Counted from the first letter of the stretch, positions 20,614-29,027 are shown. The stretch: 32,019 nt of DNA from Desulfosporosinus sp. I2 (GCF_000960765.1 NZ_JYNH01000044.1:1-32019), one strand, 5' to 3'. The notes: generated by a model not told the origin, from the letters alone. Numbers and translations: made by a program.

Positions 20614-20720
20614 CGAAGACACTGTCTTCGCACGAATTAGCCTTCTTGAAGACACTGTCTTCGCACGTGTTAGCTTAGCGGAGCGAAGACACTGTCTTCG
20701 CACGAATTAACCTTCTAGTT
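20614..20720. repeat. three palindromic repeat units, GAAGACA-C-TGTCTTC
   Basis: Three copies of the near-perfect palindrome GAAGACACTGTCTTC start at 20615, 20648 and 20685, giving periods of 33 and 37 bases. Each is followed by GCACG and then a similar short link (AATTAGCCTTCTT, TGTTAGCTTAGCGGAGC, AATTAACCTTCTAG). Copies 1 and 3 have one more flanking C/G pair, making a 17-base palindrome CGAAGACACTGTCTTCG. The links are related to each other, so these are tandem units of about 35 bases, not spacers. Confidence 0.85.
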
Positions 20721-20793
20721 AGCTTCGGCGCAGGCGGTCGTCTTAATTGCACTGACGCATACCCGATATTTATACTTTCTGATAGTAAAGGAA

Positions 20794-20839
20794 AAACTGG
20801 CATCTTTCCATCTGTTTTCAGACAGTCTGATGCCAGTTT
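20794..20839 (-). terminator. Terminator after the transaldolase-like gene
   Basis: AAACTGGCATC (20794-20804) and GATGCCAGTTT (20829-20839) pair perfectly over 11 bp; the 24-base loop holds a further small stem TCTG/CAGA. On the minus strand the right arm runs into TTTTT. It lies about 50 bases after the transaldolase-like stop codon and closes the FemX-alr-spo0F-fba-tal block. Confidence 0.82.
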
Positions 20840-20887
20840 AGAGGTTTTGTTTCAACTGAAGTTTACCGAAGTCAATAGCACAACTAT

Positions 20888-21526
20888 CTATCGTTTTTGC
20901 CAATCTGCTAAAAACTTTTCAATCCCGGCATCTGTTAATGGATGACGAAACAGTTGTCTTAAAACTCCAAAGGGTACTGTTGCATAATCTGCTCCGATTT
21001 TAGCTGCTTCCGTGACATGGACTGGATTCCGAATACTAGCAGCAATGGTTTTTGTTTCTATACCATGCATTTGGAAAATCTCACATATATCCGCCATTAA
21101 GTTAAGGCCATTCTCGCCAATATCGTCTAGACGCCCTAAAAAAGGGCTTACATAGGTAGCGCCTGCCCGTGCTGCCAGTAACGCTTGATTGGCTGTAAAC
21201 ACAAGTGTGACATTCGTTTTAATTCCCTTAGAAGATAATACTTTAACAGTTTTGAGACCGTCCTCTGTCATCGGAACCTTAATCACAATGTTTGGGTGAA
21301 TTGCTGCTAATACATGAGCTTCCTGTAACATCCCTTCATGATCAAGAGCTATTACCTCAGCACTGATTGGCCCTTCAACAATCCCACTGATCGTGTTTAG
21401 AAGCTCGTGGAAGTCCTGTCCTTCTTTAGCGACTAAACTAGGATTCGTCGTCAGTCCCGCAATGACGCCCATATCCCAAGCCTGCTTTATTTCTCCGATA
21501 TTAGCCGTGTCTAAAAAAAACTGCAT
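20888..21526 (-). CDS. Transaldolase / fructose-6-phosphate aldolase family (TalC/MipB type)
   Basis: This 212-residue enzyme is of the short TIM-barrel class (about 215 residues), which contains both transaldolases and fructose 6-phosphate aldolases. The Schiff-base lysine is K83 in [20 protein letters not shown] (26-36) and the phosphate-binding ASIRNPVHV are present. Genes of this type next to fba in Firmicutes (B. subtilis ywjH) are usually transaldolases; which activity applies here cannot be told from these motifs. The start ATG 21526 has AAGAAGG upstream. It lies 26 bases after fba and is followed by a terminator. Confidence 0.93.
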   Translation of the reverse strand: MQFFLDTANIGEIKQAWDMGVIAGLTTNPSLVAKEGQDFHELLNTISGIVEGPISAEVIALDHEGMLQEAHVLAAIHPNIVIKVPMTEDGLKTVKVLSSKGIKTNVTLVFTANQALLAARAGATYVSPFLGRLDDIGENGLNLMADICEIFQMHGIETKTIAASIRNPVHVTEAAKIGADYATVPFGVLRQLFRHPLTDAGIEKFLADWQKR

Positions 21527-21552
21527 TCTATTGCCTTCTTTCTAAGTTTCCT

Positions 21553-22407
21553 TTATGCCTTCCCATTACTGCCAAAAATCCGTATTTTTTCTCGGATTAT
21601 GTTGGTTGCCGCTTCGCGGGCAGGGCCCAACATTTTACGAGGGTCAATTTCTTTAGAGTTTCCCTCAAGCACTTTGCGTGCAGCCCAGACAAAGGCTTCA
21701 CGAATATTTGTGTCAATATTTACTTTACAGACACCCCGGGAAATGGCTTCACGCAGAGCATCATCTGGCACTCCAGAAGAACCGTGTAACACAAGTGGCG
21801 TTGAAACTCTTTCTCGAATCTTAGTCAACCGTTCAAAATCGAGTTTAGGAACCCCTTTATATTGACCATGGGCAGTTCCAATCGCTATGGCTAAGGCATC
21901 TACCTTTGTCGCTTGAACAAAGTACTCTGCTTCAGCCGGATCCGTAAATAATGCCTCGCGCTCGTCAACGGTAATATCATCTTCCGTCCCGCCTATCTTA
22001 CCCAATTCGGCCTCAACCGAAACCCCTAAAAGTCGAACTGCCTCAATTACTTTGTTAGTTAAAGCGACATTGTCTTCCATTGAAAGTTTAGAACCATCAA
22101 TCATCACAGAAGAAAAACCATTTCGTGCACACTGCATGACTTGCGCAAAACTAGTTCCATGATCAAGATGCAAAGCGATCGGTACACTTGATTTTTCTGC
22201 AGCTAACTTTGTCAAAGCGGTAATATACTCAATTCCTGCATATTTAATCGCCCCTTGGCTTGCTTGGATAATGACAGGTGCTTTTTCTGCCTCAGCAGCA
22301 GCCACTATAGCCTGGACAATCTCCATATTGTTGCAATTAAATGCCCCCACCGCATAGTGCTCTTTTTGTGCTCTGTCTAATAATTCGATCATCGATACTA
22401 ACGCCAT
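21553..22407 (-). CDS. fba: Fructose-bisphosphate aldolase class II
   Basis: The zinc enzyme cleaves fructose 1,6-bisphosphate to two triose phosphates. It has 284 residues. D82 and H83 in HLDHGTS (80-86) are the catalytic Asp and a zinc ligand; the other zinc histidines are in GTAHGQYKG and LVLHGSSGVPD, and the phosphate site VNIDTNIREAF is intact. The start ATG 22407 follows AGGAGG with 7 bases spacing and overlaps the end of the preceding unknown gene by 10 bases. Motifs fit the fructose rather than the tagatose enzyme only loosely, but the neighbours glpX and the transaldolase-like gene support it. Confidence 0.95.
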   Translation of the reverse strand: MALVSMIELLDRAQKEHYAVGAFNCNNMEIVQAIVAAAEAEKAPVIIQASQGAIKYAGIEYITALTKLAAEKSSVPIALHLDHGTSFAQVMQCARNGFSSVMIDGSKLSMEDNVALTNKVIEAVRLLGVSVEAELGKIGGTEDDITVDEREALFTDPAEAEYFVQATKVDALAIAIGTAHGQYKGVPKLDFERLTKIRERVSTPLVLHGSSGVPDDALREAISRGVCKVNIDTNIREAFVWAARKVLEGNSKEIDPRKMLGPAREAATNIIREKIRIFGSNGKA

Positions 22408-23084
22408 TTTTTTTCCTCCTCTATCGTCCTTGAAATGTGCTGTCCCCGCAGCGGACTATTAATGAGCCAGGTTTTATTTTCCTTCAAATATAAGGAATTT
22501 ATTCCTTCAAATTGACGAACATTATCTGAGCTGTCCGCATAGATCACTCCCACAGCTTCACAACATTCACAATAAAGCTCGATGCGATCCGGCAACAATT
22601 CAAAAGTCAACTGATGGTTCCCACAGGCGCACCCCAAATTTCCTTGCTTTGCTAGACGATGAAGATGATCTAAAATCCACAGCATTACTTCCGGATTTTC
22701 AAACTCTTCCTCATAACCTAATTCAACCGCTAATTCCCCCATTGATTTTTCACGTTCACGACAGGCATGAGTCACTTTCTGCTTTGACCCTATATACCCG
22801 ACCGAGGCACCAACGCTGGGGCAAGTGAACGGTAAAGCTTCTTTCCCCCATATGGCATGACGGTTTAATCTCAAATAATGGGTCTCCCCACAGTAGGCAC
22901 AATCGTAAGAGAGGTTGAACTGCTGACTGTTTCGACTGGTGACCGACATAAACTGAAAACCACATCCGCAATGTAGATTTTTGCGCCCTGGTCGAGAAAA
23001 TGTAAAAAGAGAGAGGGCATGAAATTCTAGCTCCCCACATTGGGGGCATTGCATAGCAATCGTTGAATTTGTTGTTAGAATCAT
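22398..23084 (-). CDS. cysteine-rich zinc-ribbon-like protein of unknown function
   Basis: I do not recognise a named family. The protein has 228 residues and 13 cysteines, most in paired motifs: CPQC at 13-16 with CGC at 39-41, CAYC at 62-65 with C88, and CAC at 152-154 with CECC at 172-175. This reads as two or three zinc ribbons separated by a helical stretch (about 108-148). There is no signal peptide or membrane segment, so it is probably cytoplasmic, and it may bind nucleic acid or a partner protein. ATG 23084 is chosen because AGGTGG stands 5 bases upstream; GTG 23093 lies too close to that site. It is placed between spo0F and fba and overlaps fba, so it is co-expressed with it. Confidence 0.85.
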   Translation of the reverse strand: MILTTNSTIAMQCPQCGELEFHALSLFTFSRPGRKNLHCGCGFQFMSVTSRNSQQFNLSYDCAYCGETHYLRLNRHAIWGKEALPFTCPSVGASVGYIGSKQKVTHACREREKSMGELAVELGYEEEFENPEVMLWILDHLHRLAKQGNLGCACGNHQLTFELLPDRIELYCECCEAVGVIYADSSDNVRQFEGINSLYLKENKTWLINSPLRGQHISRTIEEEKKWR

Positions 23085-23189
23085 AATTCCCACCTCTTCC
23101 TAATGGATATACTTCGTCATGCATAAAGAATTTCCTGCCTTTTAAGCAATAAAAAGTATTCCAAAAGGGTAGAAACCATTGTCGAATAA

Positions 23190-23552
23190 CTATGAACTTT
23201 GTAATATATCCTTCACCCGTTTTCTAAGATCAAACAAATCAAAGGGCTTACTCATATAATTGAGAATCCCAAGTTCCTTGGCTTGTTCCATATTCTGTGC
23301 ATCTCCGTAGGCGGTCATCATAATTACTCCCACTTGACGGTCGATGGCGCGAATTTGTCCCAATGTTTCTATTCCATTCATTCCCGGCATTTTCATGTCC
23401 ATTAAGATAAGATCAGGCTTAAAGGTTTTTAGTAACTTAACTGCATCTGTACCGTTCGAAGCCATTTCAACCTCATGTGCATCTTCCTTGAAGGTCTCAA
23501 AGAGCAGACGACGCACACCCATTTGGTCATCTACTATAAGAACTTTTGCCAC
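23190..23552 (-). CDS. spo0F: Sporulation phosphorelay response regulator Spo0F
   Basis: Spo0F accepts phosphate from sporulation kinases and passes it through Spo0B to Spo0A. The 120-residue protein is a lone receiver domain. The acidic pocket is D8 and D9, the phosphorylated residue D52 in LMDMKMPGMNGIE, T80 in MMTAYG and K102 in SKPFD. The segments VDDQMGVRRLL and MPGMNGIETL match Bacillus Spo0F closely, and the position between pyrG and fba is the same as in B. subtilis. The start is GTG 23552, with AAAGGGGTGA upstream. A generic receiver (CheY-like) is the alternative, but context favours Spo0F. Confidence 0.9.
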   Translation of the reverse strand: MAKVLIVDDQMGVRRLLFETFKEDAHEVEMASNGTDAVKLLKTFKPDLILMDMKMPGMNGIETLGQIRAIDRQVGVIMMTAYGDAQNMEQAKELGILNYMSKPFDLFDLRKRVKDILQSS

Positions 23553-23605
23553 CCCTTCACCCCTTTCAAGTTCTTTGGGCTAATCGTCACAATCGTGGTC
23601 GTCAA

Positions 23606-24836
23606 CTAAACTTCTGGTGAAGCAAGTTTCTCATATCCCAAAATTGAATATTCTTTATGTTCTAGTAAAACTCCTTCTTCGAGGACCCTCTGTGACAATA
23701 TTTGTCCACCTTGTCTATATCTTCTAGGAATACGTGGATTTGCCACGGTTCTACGCATGGGAACCCTAATTTCATCACCTAATGCACATTCTTGCATCCC
23801 CACATCAACCACAGTAAGTTGCATTCCGATTTTTCCAGCAACAAGAACCGTCCGACCGTTAAGCTCTAACCGTTCTTGACCAACCGTGATACCTAATAAA
23901 GCTAAAAAATTTTTTATAATAATTTTGAAAAAAATCGATCCAACCTTGGGGAACAAAATGCGGAGCGACACCGAATCCATCTGAATATCCCACTGGGATC
24001 ACGGCAAGCTGGGTAGCCTGCTTCGTATGATAAATACTTTGATATCCTACATACGTTCCTTTAGGAACTTCGCGCAGATGAACAATCCTGCTTTTAGCAA
24101 GCCAGGGGTCACGCAAGTTCAACTTATCTGAAAACCCTTGACCTGGATAATGTCCGATTAATAGAGTTCCAATTCGAACAAAGTCATGATGCCACTCAGG
24201 ATAGTCAAGAAACGCAGCGCTATTACAAACATGTTTCCAAGTCGGTCGGATTCCTAGTTCCTCTAGGCGATTCGTCAAGGACTTAAAACGTTCATATTGT
24301 TCTATCGTATATCGTTTATCCCTTTGGGCAGCCCTAGCAAAATGGGTATAAACTCCCGCAACATGAAGATAGTTGGATTTAGACAAGGCGATACTGAGCT
24401 CTTCGAGTTCAGAAAATCGAAACCCAGTTCTCCCCATTCCAGTCTCCAACTTAAGATGTACCTGGATCTGCTGATCAACCAACCCCAATTTTAAACCTGT
24501 TTCATTTAACTCTTCAATCCATGATAGTTCGCTTATTGTAAGCTGTAACTTTGCTGCAATGGCTATTGGCCATTCTTCCCTCGTCGTGGGTCCTAACACT
24601 AGAATGAGCCCCTCAATTCCATGCTCTCGTAAGATCAGTCCTTCTTCTACTCTGGTGACCGCGAAGGCTTCACACCCGGCACGTTGCAAGGAACGCGCAA
24701 CTTCAATTGCTCCTAAGCCATAGGCATCAGCTTTCACGACTGCCATACACCTTGTGCCCGGACGAAGATGTTTAATGACTTCTTGGTAATTTTCAGTTAA
24801 GCAATCCAGGTCCACTTCAATCCAAGTCCCAGCCAT
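23606..24836 (-). pseudogene. alr: Alanine racemase, interrupted by one-base frameshift
   Basis: Alr makes D-alanine for peptidoglycan. Codons from ATG 24836 read a normal N-terminal barrel: PLP lysine K35 in VVKADAYGLG, the segment VHLKLETGMGRTG, and VGYQSIYHTK, whose tyrosine aligns with the catalytic Tyr of the second subunit. After VPVGYSDGF-like IPVGYSDGFGVAPHFVPQGW the frame runs to a stop at 23859. The expected C-terminal domain (LNGRTVLVAGKIGMQLTVVDVG...) continues in the next frame to 23606. Removing one base from the A7 run at 23928-23934 (T7 in the mRNA) joins the two into about 409 residues. It may be a sequencing error, a true mutation, or slippage on the T7 run. AAGGGG lies 8 bases before the start; the gene is 4 bases after the FemAB gene. 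Confidence 0.9.
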
Positions 24837-24840
24837 TGCT

Positions 24841-25923
24841 TTATCCCCTTCGCGCTCGCCGTAGCTTAGTGATTAATCCCTTTAAAACATCCGAATAGAT
24901 GGGTTCTAAATGGTTCCAGAGAAAATATACCAGGGGGCGATACACAAGATCCCATTCTCCAATAAACTCTGTGTAGTCTCCATTAAAGCCCTTTTTAAAA
25001 CGATAGAGCCCGTAAAGCGGGTTATCTTCCGATAAATTCCCTGGGACTCCTCGGAAATCATAGAGAGTACAGCCGAGTGATTTAGCCCAACGAATCATTT
25101 CCCATTGAATTAAATAATTGGGCATAACATTGCGGTGAGCATTTGAGGAGGCCCCATATATGTACCAAGCCTTATCCCCTATGACAAAGGCCAATGTTCC
25201 AGATACGACGTTTCCTTCATATTCGGCAATAAATAATTCCCCTAGACCCACTGGAACCAAGGAGTCATAAAGATCTTCAAAATAAGAGTAAGCCCGTACC
25301 AAAAAGCTGTCGCGCTCTGTCGTTTCCTTTAAAACTCGATAAAATTCCGGCAAATCCTCCCGGGTTCCTCGCCTGATATGAACCCCTTTTTTCTGAGCAA
25401 GACGGATATTATAGCGTGTTTTCTGTTGCATGTTCGCCATCAAAGTTGCTTCTTCCGGAGAAATATCTAAACGAAACACAAACTTTGGTTGAACCCCTTC
25501 AAAACCTTTGCCACTCTCGGCAGATCTGAATCCTCTAGAAAGTAAATACTGTTCCAACTCTTTTTCCGAAGACGGCAAGTCTGGATCAATTTTTAAAAAG
25601 ATCGCTCCTCGAGCTTTCCCCAACTTTTTAATTTCTTTTAACACAAAATCAAATAACGCACTATTGTTAAAGTCCAATACGGGACCTCGTGACGCATAAA
25701 AAATCGGAATCCCCACAACCGGTATCTTACGTTCCAGAATAGAAACCGCAGCAACGATCTCGTCATTCTCCTCCACGACCAATCGCCAGGGAACCCATCC
25801 AGTCCGGCTCTTTATCTCTCCCCATTCCCAGGACTGGAGCACATGGCCTTTGGGAGCTTTAGCTAAAAAAGCATTAAATCGTATATGTTCAGTTTCATCA
25901 ATCCATCTAGCAACATAGGGCAT
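24841..25923 (-). CDS. FemAB-like peptidoglycan interpeptide aminoacyltransferase (lipid II:amino acid)
   Basis: FemA/FemB/FemX proteins use aminoacyl-tRNA to add residues to the peptide of peptidoglycan precursors at the inner membrane face. This protein has about 360 residues in two GNAT-like halves. Family features are QSWEWGEIKSRTGW near residue 30, the FLKIDPDLP segment, MQQKTRYNIRLAQKKGV near 165-185, YIYGASSNAHRNVMPNYLIQWEMI, and the C-terminal YGLYRFKKGFNG. The long coiled-coil insert of FemA is lacking, so it resembles the shorter clostridial group. Start: ATG 25923 or TTG 25932 (both served by AGGAAGGGG); a longer frame to 25959 is unlikely. The adjoining alr gene supports a cell wall role. 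The amino acid added is unknown. Confidence 0.87.
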   Translation of the reverse strand: MPYVARWIDETEHIRFNAFLAKAPKGHVLQSWEWGEIKSRTGWVPWRLVVEENDEIVAAVSILERKIPVVGIPIFYASRGPVLDFNNSALFDFVLKEIKKLGKARGAIFLKIDPDLPSSEKELEQYLLSRGFRSAESGKGFEGVQPKFVFRLDISPEEATLMANMQQKTRYNIRLAQKKGVHIRRGTREDLPEFYRVLKETTERDSFLVRAYSYFEDLYDSLVPVGLGELFIAEYEGNVVSGTLAFVIGDKAWYIYGASSNAHRNVMPNYLIQWEMIRWAKSLGCTLYDFRGVPGNLSEDNPLYGLYRFKKGFNGDYTEFIGEWDLVYRPLVYFLWNHLEPIYSDVLKGLITKLRRARRG

Positions 25924-25988
25924 CTGGTTCAATCCCCTTCCTCTCTCCATTCTTTCCACGGTCTGGCTCCTCTAATCAGTACCACTCT

Positions 25989-25994
25989 ATTATA
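25989..25994 (-). promoter_or_regulatory. consensus -10 (TATAAT) before the FemAB-alr block
   Basis: On the minus strand a perfect TATAAT lies about 65 bases before the FemAB start. No good -35 hexamer stands 16-18 bases upstream (GGGTTT is at that distance), so this is a candidate only. It fits the need for a promoter after the 600-base noncoding stretch. Confidence 0.4.
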
Positions 25995-26172
25995 CAGGAA
26001 GAGTTCATGCTAAACCCTTTAATCCAAGGCTTAACAGAACTCTCCTAAGTCAACATTCCATTGAATTTCCTGTTATGTACATTTGAAGGTCGAGGTTCGC
26101 ACCTTTATCTTGTACCAAGCCCGTAACACCTCTTAGACAAAACTGTTCACAAGAACATGCAAGTCAAGATCG

Positions 26173-26600
26173 TCCCCCACTTACATGTCACACAAGTAAG
26201 TAGCTCCAAAGACAAGACGGCGCACATGAAATGTGCCGTCTCCCCAAAAACCCTCGTCACCTAAACCAACGCTATCTCCAAAGCAAGACTAAGCGTTCCC
26301 CGTTCCAAGACCCGGGACGCAGTGTCACACGAGCGCGATGTCTTTACGTAAGCAGAATAGCAAACTTCCATGTAAGCGACCCCAGATACGGGGCAGTGTA
26401 CAAGGATGTACACTGCCGCCAATGCGCCATGGACGGCGCTTTTGGCACGATAGTCTCCAGTGGAGAGTATCGCCGAAGCCGCTGATCTCCATAAGATACC
26501 TACCGGCGTAGGATGCACCCCGCACCCCCTTTAGGAGCTTACATGGTTAGTTTGCTCTGCGTCGTAAGCACTGAGCGCTGTGTGACACAAGTCCCCCCAC
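26173..26600 (-). ncRNA. candidate structured RNA or hairpin-rich repeat element after pyrG
   Basis: The stretch has no credible gene but is highly self-complementary. A long-range helix pairs 26322-26377 with 26537-26588: GTGTCACAC and AGCGC (14 bp with one bulge), then TTACG/CGTAA, GCAGA/TCTGC, GCAAACT/AGTTTGC and CCATGTAAGC/GCTTACATGG, about 40 bp in all with small internal loops. It encloses five hairpins: CCCC/GGGG (26380-26393), GCAGTGTACA/TGTACACTGC (26393-26416), GCCAA..GCGCC/GGCGC..TTGGC (26418-26446), GATAGTCTCC/GGAGAGTATC (26449-26471) and CCTAC/GTAGG (26499-26512). Outside are GCGT.CCC/GGGACGC (26293-26320), an 11-bp stem at 26215-26241 and ACTTAC/GTAAGT (26179-26201). Strand is assumed from the flanking genes. 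It starts about 20 bases after the pyrG stop codon. Could be a noncoding RNA or a mobile repeat. Confidence 0.5.
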
Positions 26601-26608
26601 TAGTCCCC

Positions 26609-28219
<1,611 letters not shown>

Positions 28220-28299
28220 TCAGACCTTAAGTATGCCGATTTTATCTATTATTCAGTTGCCAACCATCATCTCTTGGACTTCTCTAACAAAACACATAA

Positions 28300-28332
28300 A
28301 TAAAGCTAGTCCGAGAACCGCACTAGCTTTAT
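28300..28332 (-). terminator. terminator-like hairpin in the pyrG leader
   Basis: ATAAAGCTAGT (28300-28310) and ACTAGCTTTAT (28322-28332) pair perfectly over 11 bp with an 11-base loop. On the minus strand the stem is followed by TTATGTGTTTTG, a modest U-rich tract. It stands between the pyrG promoter and the pyrG start, so it would be an attenuator rather than an end-of-gene terminator. Confidence 0.55.
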
Positions 28333-28380
28333 GATACCAGTCAGAAAGACTATGTTTTGAAGACTTTTTATCCAATTTTC

Positions 28381-28411
28381 AAGACCCCCACTGAGATAAT
28401 GGGGGGGTCTT
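28381..28411 (-). promoter_or_regulatory. C-run hairpin in the pyrG leader
   Basis: On the minus strand AAGACCCCCCCA pairs with TGGGGGTCTT, leaving two of the seven C unpaired. No U-run follows, so it is not a simple terminator. The run of seven C/G may allow register shifts of the stem. Confidence 0.5.
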
Positions 28412-28454
28412 CGCAAACTTCAGGTAGGGTAGTGTCCCATCTAAAGTCTCGATG

Positions 28455-28470
28455 TTCAGCTTTAGCTGAA
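28455..28470 (-). promoter_or_regulatory. short perfect hairpin near the pyrG transcript start
   Basis: TTCAGCT and AGCTGAA form a 7-bp perfect stem with a 2-base loop about 15-30 bases after the predicted transcription start. A 2-base loop is tight, so as a DNA palindrome it may instead be a protein site. Confidence 0.4.
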
Positions 28471-28490
28471 TAGGTTCACTTCATTGCTTT

Positions 28491-28519
28491 ATTTTATCTA
28501 GACTTGTAAAGGATGTCAA
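28491..28519 (-). promoter_or_regulatory. pyrG: sigma-A promoter of pyrG with consensus -35
   Basis: On the minus strand TTGACA (28519-28514), a 17-base spacer and TAAAAT (28496-28491) form a near-perfect promoter. The start is expected near 28484, giving a leader of about 280 bases before pyrG. The -35 lies in the loop of an 11-bp inverted repeat (28502-28512 with 28531-28541). Confidence 0.85.
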
Positions 28520-28541
28520 GACAATGGCACCCTTTACAAGT
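28502..28541. promoter_or_regulatory. 11-bp inverted repeat overlapping the pyrG promoter
   Basis: ACTTGTAAAGG (28502-28512) and CCTTTACAAGT (28531-28541) are perfect inverted copies separated by 18 bases. One arm fills the spacer between -35 and -10 and the other lies upstream of -35, the geometry of an operator. It is about 45 bases after the rpoE stop codon, but no U-run follows, so it is not a good rpoE terminator. Confidence 0.6.
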
Positions 28542-28586
28542 ATCTATAATTAGCTCCCTCATCTGAAAACTGTCAATAAGAGAACG

Positions 28587-29027
28587 CTACCATTTTTCTC
28601 CGCGCCTCGTATCGTCCACTTCATCAAAAACTTCGTCTGATTCAGATGCATCTTCATCCAGGGAATCCTCATCCAATTCTTCTAAATCTGACTTATCTTC
28701 CTCATCCATTGAATTTTTATTCATCATGGTTACTGAAGGCGAACGACGGTTAACCTTCGAAGGTTCCCATACTTTCAGTCCCCATTCACCCCGCCCGAGA
28801 AACGTAAACCGTGCGTCAAGGTTAATCTGAGTAAGTGCAGCGGCAATCCGTATAGCCTCTTGTGAAATTCCTAAACGCTGCAGTACCTCTTCAATTAGAT
28901 TATGATAATGCATGGGGTTACCTTGGGCTTTCAGCACCTCATATGCCATATCCGCTTCAGTTGGTTTATCTTTTTTGCTCAAAGAGTGGGACAAAACTCC
29001 ACCGCCCTTCGTCGTTTTGAATATCAC
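28587..29027 (-). CDS. rpoE: RNA polymerase delta subunit
   Basis: Delta is a Gram-positive RNA polymerase accessory subunit that promotes recycling and sensitivity to initiating NTPs. The protein has up to 146 residues. The N-terminal HARE-HTH domain (about 20-95) includes ADMAYEVLKAQGNPMHYHNLIEEVL-like helices and GEWGLKVWEPS. The C-terminal 40 residues are very acidic (DEEDKSDLEELDEDSLDEDA), the hallmark of delta. The start is uncertain: GTG 29027 has GGTGG about 10 bases upstream, whereas TTG 28994 gives a more typical N-terminus but a poorly spaced site. It precedes pyrG, as in Bacillus, though pyrG has its own promoter. Confidence 0.88.
   Translation of the reverse strand: MIFKTTKGGGVLSHSLSKKDKPTEADMAYEVLKAQGNPMHYHNLIEEVLQRLGISQEAIRIAAALTQINLDARFTFLGRGEWGLKVWEPSKVNRRSPSVTMMNKNSMDEEDKSDLEELDEDSLDEDASESDEVFDEVDDTRRGEKW

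Noticed and set aside
20614-20720. Short CRISPR array
   Set aside because: Only three repeats, the repeats are palindromic and 15-20 bases, and the segments between them are 13-20 bases and clearly related to each other, not unique spacers. No cas genes are in the window.
23111-23136. Sigma-H-like promoter before the cysteine-rich gene (AGGAAATT and GACGAAGT on the minus strand)
   Set aside because: The -10 departs from the GAAT core and the 10-base gap between elements is not clearly right; too weak to list as a feature.
23606-23980. Independent small gene for the alanine racemase C-terminal part
   Set aside because: It has no ribosome site at its first ATG, and its sequence is exactly the missing second domain of the upstream frame; a frameshift in one gene is the simpler reading.
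26143-26156. TGTTC/GAACA hairpin as a terminator
   Set aside because: The stem is only 5 bp and no U-run follows on either strand.
26231-26525. Small proteins encoded on either strand within the structured region
   Set aside because: The open frames of 66-85 codons on both strands lack ribosome sites and any recognisable domain, and their translations follow from the hairpins being GC-rich and stop-poor.
28381-28411. Rho-independent terminator of rpoE
   Set aside because: It lies after the pyrG promoter, and neither strand has a U-run after the stem.
28441-28500. Bacillus-type CTP reiterative-transcription attenuation of pyrG
   Set aside because: The predicted start of transcription has no GGGC sequence; the mechanism needs G addition at the very 5' end.
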